Assembly: GCF_013409935.1 (NCBI RefSeq)
Contig: NZ_JACCCO010000001.1
Coordinates: 992,001-1,056,000, forward strand
Direction of reading: 5' to 3'
DNA: 64,000 nt
From: Streptosporangium sandarakinum
GTDB taxonomy: Bacteria; Actinomycetota; Actinomycetes; Streptosporangiales; Streptosporangiaceae
Shown: in pieces, positions 45,277 to 53,963 of the stretch
Numbering within the stretch: position 1 is the stretch's first letter
Layout of the letters: each line of letters begins with the position of its first letter
Notes under the pieces: generated by a model
Database searches by the model: none
Told to the model about the DNA's origin: nothing
The model's input: the letters and a program-made list of their open reading frames with translations, nothing else
Position numbers and translations under genes: made by a program

Positions 45277-47117
45277 ACGTCGTACTCCGCCATCCAGGCG
45301 TTGAGCTGCAGCAGTCCCTCCAGCTGCGCCCGGACCCCGCCCGGGGCGCCGCCGGGGCCGGCGGGCCCGGCGAGCGCGTCCCGTGCCTTATCGAAGTCGA
45401 TCAGCGGTGCGGCGGGGATGTCACGGCGGTCGAGCAGCCGGGCCGCGCGCTCGCGCAACGCCGCGTCGTAGCCGGGGTCCTGCGTGGAGGGGTAGGGGCT
45501 CTTGCGGCGCTCCAGGACCGAGCGGGGCAGCACGTCGGCCGTGGCGGCGCGCAGCAGGCTCTTCTCCCGTCCGTCGAAGGTCTTCATCGACCAGGGCGTG
45601 TTGAAGACGTACTCCACCAGGCGGTGGTCGCAGAACGGCACCCTGACCTCCAGCCCCACGGCCATGCTCATGCGGTCCTTGCGGTCGAGGAGGACCTGCA
45701 CGAACCGGGTGAGGTGCAGGTGGCAGATCTCCCGCATGCGCCGCTCCAGGCCGCTCTCGCCCGGCAGGCGCGGCGACTCGGCGAGCGCCTGCCGGTAGCT
45801 CTCGGCGCGGTAGGCGGGCAGGTCGAGCTTGCGCAGCAGGGAGTCGTCGAGGAGCGCGGCCAGCCCGCCGAACCGCCCGGCCCCCGGCGTCACCAGCCAC
45901 GGGAAGGTGTCGGCGGCGACCGTCTCCGGGTCGTGGAACCAGCGGTAGCCGCCGAACACCTCGTCGGCGGACTCCCCGGACAGCGCCACGGTGGAGTGCC
46001 GGCGGACCGCCGTGAACAGCAGCAGCAGGGAGGCGTCCATGTCCCCGATGCCGACGGGCAGGTCGCGGGCCCGCAGGACCGCGGCGCGCACGGAGTGGTC
46101 CATGAGGTCGGCGGAGTCGAGCGTGATGTCGCTGTGGTCGGGGGCGACGTGCCGTACGACATCGTGGACGTAGGGCGCGTCGGGGGTGTCGCGCATCTCG
46201 TCGGGCTGGAAGTTCTCGCTGTAGCCGGCGAAGTCGACGGCGAACGACCGGATGCCGCCCGCGCCGTGCTCCTTCGACGCCTTCGCGGCCAGCGCGGTTA
46301 TGGCGCTGGAGTCGAGGCCGCCGGACAGCAGGGTGCACAGCGGCACGTCGGAGACGAGCTGGCGCTCGACGATGTCGTCCAGCAGTCCGCGCACGGTCCG
46401 GACGGTGGTGTCGAGGTCGTCGGTGTGCTCGCGCGCCTCCAGCCGCCAGTAGCGGCGCCGGGTCAGGCCCCGGCGGCTCACCGTGACGATCTGGCCGGGG
46501 CGGACCTCGTGCATGCCCCGGTAGATCGCGTGCTCGGGCGTCTTGACGAGTGAGAGCAGCTCGCGCAGGCCGTCGGCGTCGACCGCCGCCGGGCGGGCGA
46601 GCGGGTTGGCGAGGATCGCCTTGGGCTCGGAGCCGAACAGCACGCCCGCCGGGGTCGGCCGGTAGTACAGCGGTTTGACGCCCATCCGGTCGCGGACCAG
46701 CAGCAGCTCCTCGCGGCGGATGTCCCAGATCGCGAAGGCGAACATGCCGTTCAGCCGGGTGACGAAGTCGTCGCCCCACTGGAGGTAGGCGCGCAGCACG
46801 ACCTCGGTGTCGCTGCGGGTGCGGAAGCGGTGGCCGCGGGCGGCGAGCTCGTCGCGCAGCTCGCGGAAGTTGTAGACCTCTCCGCTGTAGGTGATGGCGG
46901 CCAGCGGCCGGCCGTCCTCCTCGGCGACCATCGGCTGCCGGCCGCCCTCGATGTCGATCACGGCCAGCCGCCGGTGTCCCAGCGCCACGTGCGGGGCCAG
47001 CCAAAGCCCCTCGTCGTCGGGCCCCCGGCAGGCCATGGTGGCGGTCATGGCCAGGGCGGTGCGACCCGCTTGCCCGAGGTCGCGGTCGAAGTCCACCCAA
47101 CCGGAGATTCCGCACAT
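45261..47117 (-). CDS. asnB: Glutamine-hydrolysing asparagine synthetase
   Basis: A 618-residue Ntn amidotransferase. Cys-2 after the initiator Met is the nucleophile (MCGISGWVDFDR), so ATG 47117 is the functional start; GAGG lies eight bases upstream. The glutaminase domain (ITYSGEVYNFRELR, RSDTEVVLRAY, FAIWD) is followed by the AMP-forming synthetase domain with PP-loop LLSGGLDSSAI, LSGESADEVFGGY and MSMAVGLEVRVPFCDHRLVEY. The 3' end overlaps the convergent MptB-like gene by 16 nt, leaving no room for a terminator. AsnB-like proteins can also amidate wall peptides, so free asparagine as product is likely but not proved. Confidence 0.93.
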   Translation of the reverse strand: MCGISGWVDFDRDLGQAGRTALAMTATMACRGPDDEGLWLAPHVALGHRRLAVIDIEGGRQPMVAEEDGRPLAAITYSGEVYNFRELRDELAARGHRFRTRSDTEVVLRAYLQWGDDFVTRLNGMFAFAIWDIRREELLLVRDRMGVKPLYYRPTPAGVLFGSEPKAILANPLARPAAVDADGLRELLSLVKTPEHAIYRGMHEVRPGQIVTVSRRGLTRRRYWRLEAREHTDDLDTTVRTVRGLLDDIVERQLVSDVPLCTLLSGGLDSSAITALAAKASKEHGAGGIRSFAVDFAGYSENFQPDEMRDTPDAPYVHDVVRHVAPDHSDITLDSADLMDHSVRAAVLRARDLPVGIGDMDASLLLLFTAVRRHSTVALSGESADEVFGGYRWFHDPETVAADTFPWLVTPGAGRFGGLAALLDDSLLRKLDLPAYRAESYRQALAESPRLPGESGLERRMREICHLHLTRFVQVLLDRKDRMSMAVGLEVRVPFCDHRLVEYVFNTPWSMKTFDGREKSLLRAATADVLPRSVLERRKSPYPSTQDPGYDAALRERAARLLDRRDIPAAPLIDFDKARDALAGPAGPGGAPGGVRAQLEGLLQLNAWMAEYDVQLVL

Positions 47118-47439
47118 TTTCCGCACCTCGTCCCGTCGCCGGTCGTCACGCGCCCGGGGCGGCCCGCCGTACCCGCCGCCACGTCGGTGCGGCGGCCGGT
47201 GAGCGCCCGCGAACGCGCAAAAGACCATTGGAACCCGGTGAGGCCGTCAGGTCCACAGGGACGCGCCAGCGAGTCCGCGGCGCGGCGGACCCGGCCCGGC
47301 CCCCCGCCCCGTCTCCCAGCGTACGGTCACCCGCCCCGGGGACGGCCGCCACGCCCGGCGCGCGGCCGGGCCGCCCGGCGGGCCGGGGAGCGGAAGGCGG
47401 TTCGGCGGCCGGGCCGCCCTGCGGGCCGGGGGAAGCGGC
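47118..47439. other. rsmB-asnB gap with a duplicated GC-rich segment
   Basis: No gene is convincing in these 322 bp. GCGGCCGGGCCGCCCGGCGG at 47362 recurs at 47405 as GCGGCCGGGCCGCCCTGCGG, a ~35-bp imperfect direct repeat with 43-bp spacing, each copy able to form a GGCC-rich hairpin; it lies just past the rsmB stop and could act as its terminator. The asnB promoter should lie in the rest, but no clear -35/-10 pair is seen. Confidence 0.5.
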
Positions 47440-49068
47440 TCAGCGGCGGCGCAGCAGGGCCAGGAACATCGCGTCGGTGCCGTGCCGGTGCGGCCAGAAC
47501 TGGACGTACGGGCCCTCGCCCAGCCCCTCGATCCCGGGGAGGTAGGCGCGGGCGTCGAGGACCTCGACGTCGTCGCGGCGGCGCAGCAGGTCGCCGACCA
47601 CGGTGGAGGTCTCGGCCAGGTGCGGCGAGCAGGTGACGTAGGCGACGACCCCGCCGGACCGGACGGCCTCCAGGGCCGAGTCCAGCAGCGCGCGCTGCAG
47701 CCGTCCCAGCTCGGGCAGGCTGCGCGGGTCGCGCCGCCAGCGGGCCTCCGGCCGGCGGCGCAGCGCGCCCAGGCCGGTGCAGGGGGCGTCGACCATGACC
47801 CGGTCGAACGCCCCGGCCCGCCAGGCGGGGACCGTGCCGTCCGCGGTGATCACCACCGCCTCGCGGGTGGCCTGCCGGACCAGCCGGGCGCGGTGGTACT
47901 GCAGCTCGGCGGCGAGCAGCCGGGCCCCGCCCCCGAAGCCGACCGGCCCCTCCGGGCCGTCCCCGCCGGCTCCGGCCGCCGTGGCCGCGGGCTCCCCGGC
48001 TCCGGCGGCCGTACCGGCTCCGGCGTCGAGGGCGGCCGGGTCGCCGTGCGTGGCGATCGCGTCGAGCAGGCCCGCCTTGCCGCCGGGCCCCGCGCACAGG
48101 TCGAGCCAGCGGGTGTCGCGGCCGGGCACCGGGACGCGGGTCAGGGCCAGCGCGACGAGCTGGCTCGCCTCGTCCTGTACGGCGGCGCGCGCCTCGGCCA
48201 CCGCCGGGACGGAACCGGGGTCTCCCTCGGGGAGGTGGGCGGCGTAGGGGGAGTACGCGGCGGGCCGGGCGCCGGCCAGGAGCAGCTCCTCGACCGACGC
48301 GCGGCCGGGACGGGCGACCAGCGTGACGCGGGGGCGCTCGTTGTCGGCGGCCAGCAGCGCGGCCGTCTCGTCGAAGCCGCCGCCCACGGCGTCGCGCAGC
48401 GCGGTGACGATCCACCGGGGGTGGCTGTGGGCCACGGCCAGGTGGCCGACCGGGTCGGCCTCCGGGTCGGGGGCCACGATCTCCAGCCACTGCTCGCGCG
48501 ACCGGGTCGCCACCCTGCGCAGCACCGCGTTGGCGTACTTCGACGCGCCCACGCCGACGCGGAGCCGTACCAGGTCGACGGTGGTGCCCACGGCGGCGTG
48601 CGGCGGCACCCGGGTGCCGAGGAGCTGGTGGACGCCGAGGCGCAGGGCGTCGAGCAGCGGCGGGTCCACCTCCTCGGGGGCGCGGTCGCTGCAGGCGGCG
48701 ATGACCTCGTCGTAGGTGCCGAGGCCGCGCAGGGTGCCGTAGGCCAGCTCGGTGGCCAGGCCGGCGTCGCGCCCGGTCAGGCGGCGTTCCCGCAGCAGCG
48801 CGGGCATCAGCAGGTTGGCGTAGGCGTCACGCTCGTCGACGGCGCGCAGCAGGTCGTAGGCGGTGTTGCGCGGCTCGTCGCGCACCGGCCGCCGCGGACG
48901 GCCGCCGCCCGCGCCCCGGCCGCCCTGGCCGCCCGAACCTCCGTTCCGGCCGGGACCGTGCCCGCCGCGTCCGCCACCGCGTCCGCCGCCGTGCCCGCCG
49001 TTTCCGCCTCGTCCGCCGCCTCCGGTGTTCCCGCCGCGGGACGCGCCGCCGCTCCCCCGGCCGCTCAC
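47440..49068 (-). CDS. rsmB: 16S rRNA (cytosine-967-C5)-methyltransferase, RsmB-type
   Basis: A 542-residue protein. Residues 1 to about 65 are a Gly/Arg-rich RGG-like tail; a NusB-like RNA-binding domain follows ([35 protein letters not shown]), then the m5C methyltransferase domain with SAM loop [20 protein letters not shown] (release Cys) and [11 protein letters not shown] (nucleophilic Cys). An Ala/Gly-rich insertion of about 35 residues (near [18 protein letters not shown]) lies after the SAM loop. GTG 49068 overlaps the fmt stop by 4 nt (GTGA). Confidence 0.93.
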   Translation of the reverse strand: MSGRGSGGASRGGNTGGGGRGGNGGHGGGRGGGRGGHGPGRNGGSGGQGGRGAGGGRPRRPVRDEPRNTAYDLLRAVDERDAYANLLMPALLRERRLTGRDAGLATELAYGTLRGLGTYDEVIAACSDRAPEEVDPPLLDALRLGVHQLLGTRVPPHAAVGTTVDLVRLRVGVGASKYANAVLRRVATRSREQWLEIVAPDPEADPVGHLAVAHSHPRWIVTALRDAVGGGFDETAALLAADNERPRVTLVARPGRASVEELLLAGARPAAYSPYAAHLPEGDPGSVPAVAEARAAVQDEASQLVALALTRVPVPGRDTRWLDLCAGPGGKAGLLDAIATHGDPAALDAGAGTAAGAGEPAATAAGAGGDGPEGPVGFGGGARLLAAELQYHRARLVRQATREAVVITADGTVPAWRAGAFDRVMVDAPCTGLGALRRRPEARWRRDPRSLPELGRLQRALLDSALEAVRSGGVVAYVTCSPHLAETSTVVGDLLRRRDDVEVLDARAYLPGIEGLGEGPYVQFWPHRHGTDAMFLALLRRR

Positions 49069-50012
49069 GACGCGCCGCCCATGAGGTCCTCGTCGCCGGG
49101 CCGCACGCCGCGGGCCCACTCCAGGGCGTTCATCACGCGCTTGCCCTGCGGCTGCACCTCGCCCAGCTCGACCGGGCAGGTGGCCGTGCCGACCAGCACG
49201 GACCTCTTGGACGCCAGGATCCGGCCGGCGGCCGGGGCGTCCGGGCCGGCGGCCTCGGGGGCGGGCCGCACCGGGCCGAGCTTGAGCCGCTGGCCGCGGA
49301 ACTCCGTCCACGCGCCGGGGACGGGCGTGCAGGCGCGGATCAGCCGGTCGATCCGCATGGCGGGCGCCGACCAGTCGACCCTGGCGTCGTCCACGGTGAT
49401 CTTCTTGGTGAAGCTCACCCCCTCGGGGGGCTGCGGGACGGCCTCCAGCGTGCCGTCCTCGATCCCGTCCAGGGTGGCGGCGAGCAGCCCGGCGCCGGAC
49501 TCGGCGAGCCGGGCGAGCAGGGCGCCGCTGGTGTCGGAGGCGCGGATCTCCTCGGTGAGGACGCCGTAGACCGGGCCGGCGTCCATCTCCTTGACGAGCC
49601 GGAAGGTGGTCGCGCCGGTGATCTCGTCGCCGTGCAGGATCGCGTGCTGCACCGGGGCGGCGCCCCGCCAGGCGGGCAGCAGCGAGAAGTGCAGGTTGAC
49701 CCAGCCGTGGCGCGGGACGTCGAGGGTGTCCTGCGGCAGCAGCGCGCCGTAGGCGACCACCGGGCAGCAGTCGGGGGCGATCCGGCGCAGCCGGTCCAGG
49801 AACTCCGGGTCGCCCGCCTTCTGCGGCCGGAGGATCTCGATGCCCGACTCCTCCGCCAGCTCCGCGACGGGGCTCGGGTGGACCTTCCGGCCGCGGCCGG
49901 ATTGGGCGTCCGGCCGGGTGACGACGGCGGCCACCTCGTGGCGTGAGGAGTCGAGCAGGGCCCGCAGCGAGGGCAGGGCGATGTCCGGGGTACCGGCGAA
50001 GACCAGGCGCAA
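49065..50012 (-). CDS. fmt: Methionyl-tRNA formyltransferase
   Basis: A 315-residue enzyme that formylates initiator Met-tRNA. It begins [16 protein letters not shown], with [11 protein letters not shown], the catalytic [17 protein letters not shown] (Asn, His) and [18 protein letters not shown]. The only workable start is TTG 50012: upstream in-frame codons up to the def stop are not start codons. AGGA lies just three bases upstream and GGAAGG about 13, so initiation is probably weak or coupled to def, whose stop is five bases before it. Confidence 0.95.
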   Translation of the reverse strand: MRLVFAGTPDIALPSLRALLDSSRHEVAAVVTRPDAQSGRGRKVHPSPVAELAEESGIEILRPQKAGDPEFLDRLRRIAPDCCPVVAYGALLPQDTLDVPRHGWVNLHFSLLPAWRGAAPVQHAILHGDEITGATTFRLVKEMDAGPVYGVLTEEIRASDTSGALLARLAESGAGLLAATLDGIEDGTLEAVPQPPEGVSFTKKITVDDARVDWSAPAMRIDRLIRACTPVPGAWTEFRGQRLKLGPVRPAPEAAGPDAPAAGRILASKRSVLVGTATCPVELGEVQPQGKRVMNALEWARGVRPGDEDLMGGAS

Positions 50013-50017
50013 GGTTC

Positions 50018-50566
50018 CTACAGAGCCTTCCCGTGGGTGGTGTGCGGGGAGAACTTGATCGCGGGCGCGGCCACCCCGTTCCACTCGGCCTCGCGGATCG
50101 CCTTCATGGCGAGCTTGCGCTGCTTCGCATCCATCCGGTCGATGAACAGGATGCCGTCGAGGTGGTCGGTCTCGTGCTGGAAGCAGCGGGCCATCAGGTC
50201 GGTGCCCTCAAGGGTGACGGGCTCGCCGTGCATGTTGAACCCCTTGGCCACGGCCCGGATCGCCCGAGGCGTGGGGAACGACAGGCCGGGGAAGGACAGG
50301 CAGCCCTCCTCGCCCTCGGTGTCCTGGTCGTCGGACAGGTCGAGGTTGGGGTTGATCAGGTGCCCGAGCTGGTCGTCCACGTAGTAGGTGAAGACGCGCA
50401 GCCCGACGCCGATCTGGGGGGCGGCCAGGCCGGCCCCGGGGGCGTCCATCATCGTGTCGGTGAGGTCCTTGACGAGCTTGCGCAGCTCCTTGTCGAAGTC
50501 CTTCACCGGCTCCGCTGGGGTGCGCAGCACCGGGTCGCCGAAAAGGCGGATCGACTGAATGGCCAA
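50018..50566 (-). CDS. def: Peptide deformylase
   Basis: A 182-residue metalloenzyme removing the N-formyl group. The three motifs are intact: [19 protein letters not shown] (metal Cys) and QHETDHLDG (two metal His and the catalytic Glu). The start is TTG 50566 (reads [20 protein letters not shown]), a typical actinobacterial N-terminus, with GTGAGGAGAG upstream. It is the first of def-fmt-rsmB, so formylation and deformylation are encoded together. Confidence 0.96.
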   Translation of the reverse strand: MAIQSIRLFGDPVLRTPAEPVKDFDKELRKLVKDLTDTMMDAPGAGLAAPQIGVGLRVFTYYVDDQLGHLINPNLDLSDDQDTEGEEGCLSFPGLSFPTPRAIRAVAKGFNMHGEPVTLEGTDLMARCFQHETDHLDGILFIDRMDAKQRKLAMKAIREAEWNGVAAPAIKFSPHTTHGKAL

Positions 50567-50773
50567 CAGGCTCTCCTCACGCTTTTAAGGGGATTCCCCC
50601 AAGTCTAAGGGCCCGGACCGGGTCCGCCGGGCCCGTCGGCCCGGCGCCGGTCCGGCCGGGAAAGCGCCGGGCGGAGGCCCGGCGGCGGGGTCGCGTCCCC
50701 CGCGGGTCGGACCGGCCGGGCACACACCGGGCCCGCCGTACACGGGGTCTCCCCCGGCCGGGCGGCGGGCGGG

Positions 50774-52156
50774 TCAGCGCGAGCGGGTCTTCATCGCGGC
50801 CTTGCGGGCGGCCTTGGCGACGGCCGGCTCACCGTGCCGGGCGGCCAGCAGGTCGAGTACGGCGAGCGTCTCCGGGTGGCCGGCACGGGCCATCTCCTCG
50901 ATCACCCGGACCGGGTCCTCGCCGGGTTCGAGCAGGTCGAACTCGCGCGCCACGTCGGCGGCCCGGCCGGGGCAGGTCATCGCGGCGAGGGTGTCGACGG
51001 TGAGCCAGGTGCGGTCGGCGAGCGTGAGGGCGGGCGCGGGCAGGTCGCGGATGTGCAGCCAGGAGGCGGCGTAACGCCACATCGCGGGCTCGGCGAGCGC
51101 CTCCCGCAGCGGGGCCTCGGCCTCGGGGCCGAGCTCCTCCAGGATGGAGCCGACGGTGGCGCGCTGGGCGGCCGTGCCGGACGCGGCGATCTTGACCAGC
51201 TCCCGGGCCGCGGCCTCGGGGGCGCGGGACGCGAGCCACACCGCGACGGCGCTGGGGGCGGCCGAGCGGTCGGTGATCGCCTCGACCAGCTCGGCGGCGT
51301 CGAGGCCCGCGAAGACCGCGACCTCGGACGCGGTGGGCGCGTCGTGGCCCTCGCGCAGCAGGTCCTGACGGACGGCCCACATGCCGAGCGGGGTCAGCCG
51401 GGGCAGGCCCGCCCCGGATGTCTCGACGAGCCCGCAGTAGCCCAGCAGCTCCAGTGCCGTCTCCAGCTCACCGGGCAGCGCGGCGGCCAGCGCCCGCATC
51501 TCCGCCGGGCGGGCCTGGCAGGCCACCTCGTGGGACTGCAGGATGCCCTTGACGAGCGTGGCGCGGGACAGGCCGTCGTGCACGGCGTACATCGTGGCGA
51601 GCATCTCGGCCAGGTGGTCGTCGACCACGGCGGAGCCGGTCAGCGACTCGTCGGCGCGGTCCAGGACGTCCATCACCACGCCGTCCCAGAACTCCAGCAG
51701 CGCCGCGGGGGGCAGCGAGGCCGACGGCGCCAGCGGGCCGGGCGACGCCACGCCCCGCATGATGCGGATCATGCGGGTGTTGACCGCGACGACCCACAGC
51801 AGGTGCAGCCGCGACGGGCCGGGCAGGCCGAGCTCGGCGCAGGGCAGGAACGGGTCGGGCAGCAGGCCCTCGGGCGTCACCTGGCGGGTGCCGGTCCACG
51901 CGGCCAGCCGCCGGGCGTCACGCACCAGCGGGACCTCCAGGACGGCGGCGGCCAGCTCCCCGTCGGGGGCGAGCCGGACCGGCGGGAAGCTCAGCGCGTC
52001 GGGGCCGCAGCCGGGGCAGTCGCAGTCGCCGCCGTCCGCGGCGACCTCGTCGAGGACGGCGGCACGCGCCTCGCGCGACCCCGATCCCAGCTCCTCCACG
52101 AGCCTGCGCAGCTCGCCGAGATCGAAGACGTTGCCGGAGTTCCCGCTCTTTGCCAC
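50774..52156 (-). CDS. Protein of unknown function with CDCPxC motif (paralog A)
   Basis: I do not recognise a named family. The 460-residue protein has a C-x-C-x-x-C cluster (DCDCPGCGPD, about residues 45-54), the block PPVRLAP...VPLVRDARRLAAW, a helical middle, a winged-helix-like segment (LLGYCGLVE...LTPLGMWAVRQDL), HEAT-like helices (SILEELGPEAEAPLREAL), and the tail VAKAARKAAMKTRSR. It is clearly paralogous to the next gene upstream (52196-53914). GTG 52156 has no ribosome-binding site; a CCCGAG/CTCGGG dyad (52156-52179) covers the start. It lies between priA and def, 207 bp before def. Zinc binding and nucleic-acid contact are guesses from the motif and wing. Confidence 0.85.
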   Translation of the reverse strand: MAKSGNSGNVFDLGELRRLVEELGSGSREARAAVLDEVAADGGDCDCPGCGPDALSFPPVRLAPDGELAAAVLEVPLVRDARRLAAWTGTRQVTPEGLLPDPFLPCAELGLPGPSRLHLLWVVAVNTRMIRIMRGVASPGPLAPSASLPPAALLEFWDGVVMDVLDRADESLTGSAVVDDHLAEMLATMYAVHDGLSRATLVKGILQSHEVACQARPAEMRALAAALPGELETALELLGYCGLVETSGAGLPRLTPLGMWAVRQDLLREGHDAPTASEVAVFAGLDAAELVEAITDRSAAPSAVAVWLASRAPEAAARELVKIAASGTAAQRATVGSILEELGPEAEAPLREALAEPAMWRYAASWLHIRDLPAPALTLADRTWLTVDTLAAMTCPGRAADVAREFDLLEPGEDPVRVIEEMARAGHPETLAVLDLLAARHGEPAVAKAARKAAMKTRSR

Positions 52157-52195
52157 CCGAGCAACTTACTGCACTCGGGCCCCACGGGTGTACGG

Positions 52196-53914
52196 CTAAC
52201 CGATGGCGCGGGAACGCGCCTTGAAAGCGGCCTTGCGGGCGGCCTTGGCGGTCGCCTGGTCCCGCATGGAGCGGCCGAGCAGCTCCAGGACCTCGACGAC
52301 CTCGGGGTGGTCCACCCGCCACATCTCCTCGATCACGTGGGCCGGCGGGCCGGAGGCCGAGATGTTCTCGGCGAACGCCTCGGGGTCGTCCTCGGCGGCG
52401 GAGATGGCCAGGGCGAGCATGTCCACGCTCATCCACAGCGCCTCGTCGGGGGTGAGCGCCGGGGCGGGCAGTCCACGGGCGGAGAGCCAGTGGATGGCGT
52501 GCGGGCGCAGCTCGGCCTCGTCCAGACGGCCGCGGACCGCCTCCTCGGCCTCCGGGCCGAGCCGGTCGACGATCGACACCGCGACGCCCCTGACGACCGG
52601 CTGCGCGCCGGAGGCCGCGTCGAGCAGCTCGGCGGCGGCCTCCAGCGGGGGCCTGCCGCGCAGCCAGCCCTCGATGTCGGCCTCGGCCATCTCCTCGGGG
52701 ATGCCCGACAGCAGCTCCTCGATGAGCTCGGGGGCGCCGACGGCGACCATGTCGGCCGCCTCGGGCGCCTCGATGCCGAAGTCACCGTACAGCTTCCGCA
52801 TGCCCCACACGGCCAGCGGGGTCAGCTCCAGGACCTCCGGGGCCTCGCCGTCGTCCTCGCCGTCGCCGGCGCCGCCGGGGTGGTCGTCCACGTCGGCCTC
52901 GGCCAGCCCGCAGTAGGCCAGCCGCCGCACGAGCGCGATGAGGTCCACCGGCCCGTCGTCCAGCAGCCCGACCCCCTCCAGGTGCTCGGCGACCGCGGGC
53001 AGCGGCACGGGCTCCTGGAGGCGGTACGCCATGTCGAGCAGGGTGTAGATCTCCTCGTCGAGGGCCGGGTGCCCGGTGACGGCGCCGCCGGTGCCGGAGG
53101 TCAGCAGGAAGCCCACGACCGCCGCCCAGACGTCGAGCGGGCCGGGGTCGTCTCCGTCGAAGACGGCGGTGCGCTCGACCCGCACCAGGCCCGCGTGCAC
53201 CGCGAGGTCCCACAGCAGGGCCGGGTCGGCCACCCCGAGCTGGGCGCGGGCCTCGGCGGCGTCGCGGACCCGCAGCCGCCCCCTGACGGTCGGCGTGCGG
53301 CCCCCGGCCAGCATCCACTGGGCCAGCCGCCGGGCGTCGCGCACCAGGGGCACCCGCAGGGCGTCGGAGGCCAGCTCCTCGCGGGGCGCGAGCCGTACCG
53401 GCGGGAGCGGCGGGGAGCAGGCGGGGCAGTCGCACGACCCGGCGCCGTGCTCCCCGTCCGGCCCGTCGACCTCGGTCGCCGACGACACCGACACGTCGCC
53501 CTGCTCCAGCGAGTCGGCGCCCATGGCGCTGAACAGGCTCTTGGCCATGCCGAACAGGGAGGTGTCGGCGAGCGCCACCGGCATCTCCGGCTCGATCCGG
53601 TCGAGGGTGGAGCGCATCCGCGCGGCCATCTTGCCGCCGATCTCCTCGGTCGCGAGCAGGAAGTCGACGAGTGTCCGGGCGGCGGCGACGGTCTCGGCGG
53701 CGCTCTCCGGCGGGGCGATGACCTTCCGCGGATAGATGTCGAGCAGCAGTTCCTCGAAAGTGACCGGGGTGAAGTCCCCCAGTTCGTGCACGTTCAGATA
53801 GTCGCTCGCGTAGTCGCAGAGCAGCCGGACCTCGTCGACGTCGACGTCGACGTCCCGCGCGCGCCCCCACTCGCGCAGGTCGGCGACGGCCCGATTCACC
53901 CATTCGATCGACAC
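52196..53914 (-). CDS. Protein of unknown function with CDCPxC motif (paralog B)
   Basis: A 572-residue paralog of the following gene with an extra helical N-terminal region of about 150 residues (WVNRAVADLREWGRARDVDV, VTFEELLLDIYPRKVIAPPE). It shares SCDCPACSPPLPPVRLAP, VPLVRDARRLAQW, YCGLAE...LTPLAVWGMRKLY, LGPEAEEAVRGRL, GLPAPALTPDEALW and the tail TAKAARKAAFKARSR. The winged-helix region contains an acidic Gly/Asp insert. GTG 53914 has no ribosome-binding site but TAATTT eight bases upstream, so the transcript may be leaderless. It lies 49 bp after priA. No function can be given. Confidence 0.86.
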   Translation of the reverse strand: MSIEWVNRAVADLREWGRARDVDVDVDEVRLLCDYASDYLNVHELGDFTPVTFEELLLDIYPRKVIAPPESAAETVAAARTLVDFLLATEEIGGKMAARMRSTLDRIEPEMPVALADTSLFGMAKSLFSAMGADSLEQGDVSVSSATEVDGPDGEHGAGSCDCPACSPPLPPVRLAPREELASDALRVPLVRDARRLAQWMLAGGRTPTVRGRLRVRDAAEARAQLGVADPALLWDLAVHAGLVRVERTAVFDGDDPGPLDVWAAVVGFLLTSGTGGAVTGHPALDEEIYTLLDMAYRLQEPVPLPAVAEHLEGVGLLDDGPVDLIALVRRLAYCGLAEADVDDHPGGAGDGEDDGEAPEVLELTPLAVWGMRKLYGDFGIEAPEAADMVAVGAPELIEELLSGIPEEMAEADIEGWLRGRPPLEAAAELLDAASGAQPVVRGVAVSIVDRLGPEAEEAVRGRLDEAELRPHAIHWLSARGLPAPALTPDEALWMSVDMLALAISAAEDDPEAFAENISASGPPAHVIEEMWRVDHPEVVEVLELLGRSMRDQATAKAARKAAFKARSRAIG

Positions 53915-53963
53915 AGGGGAAAATTAACGGCTTACCGACGGCACCGCGAATCGGGGAAACACG

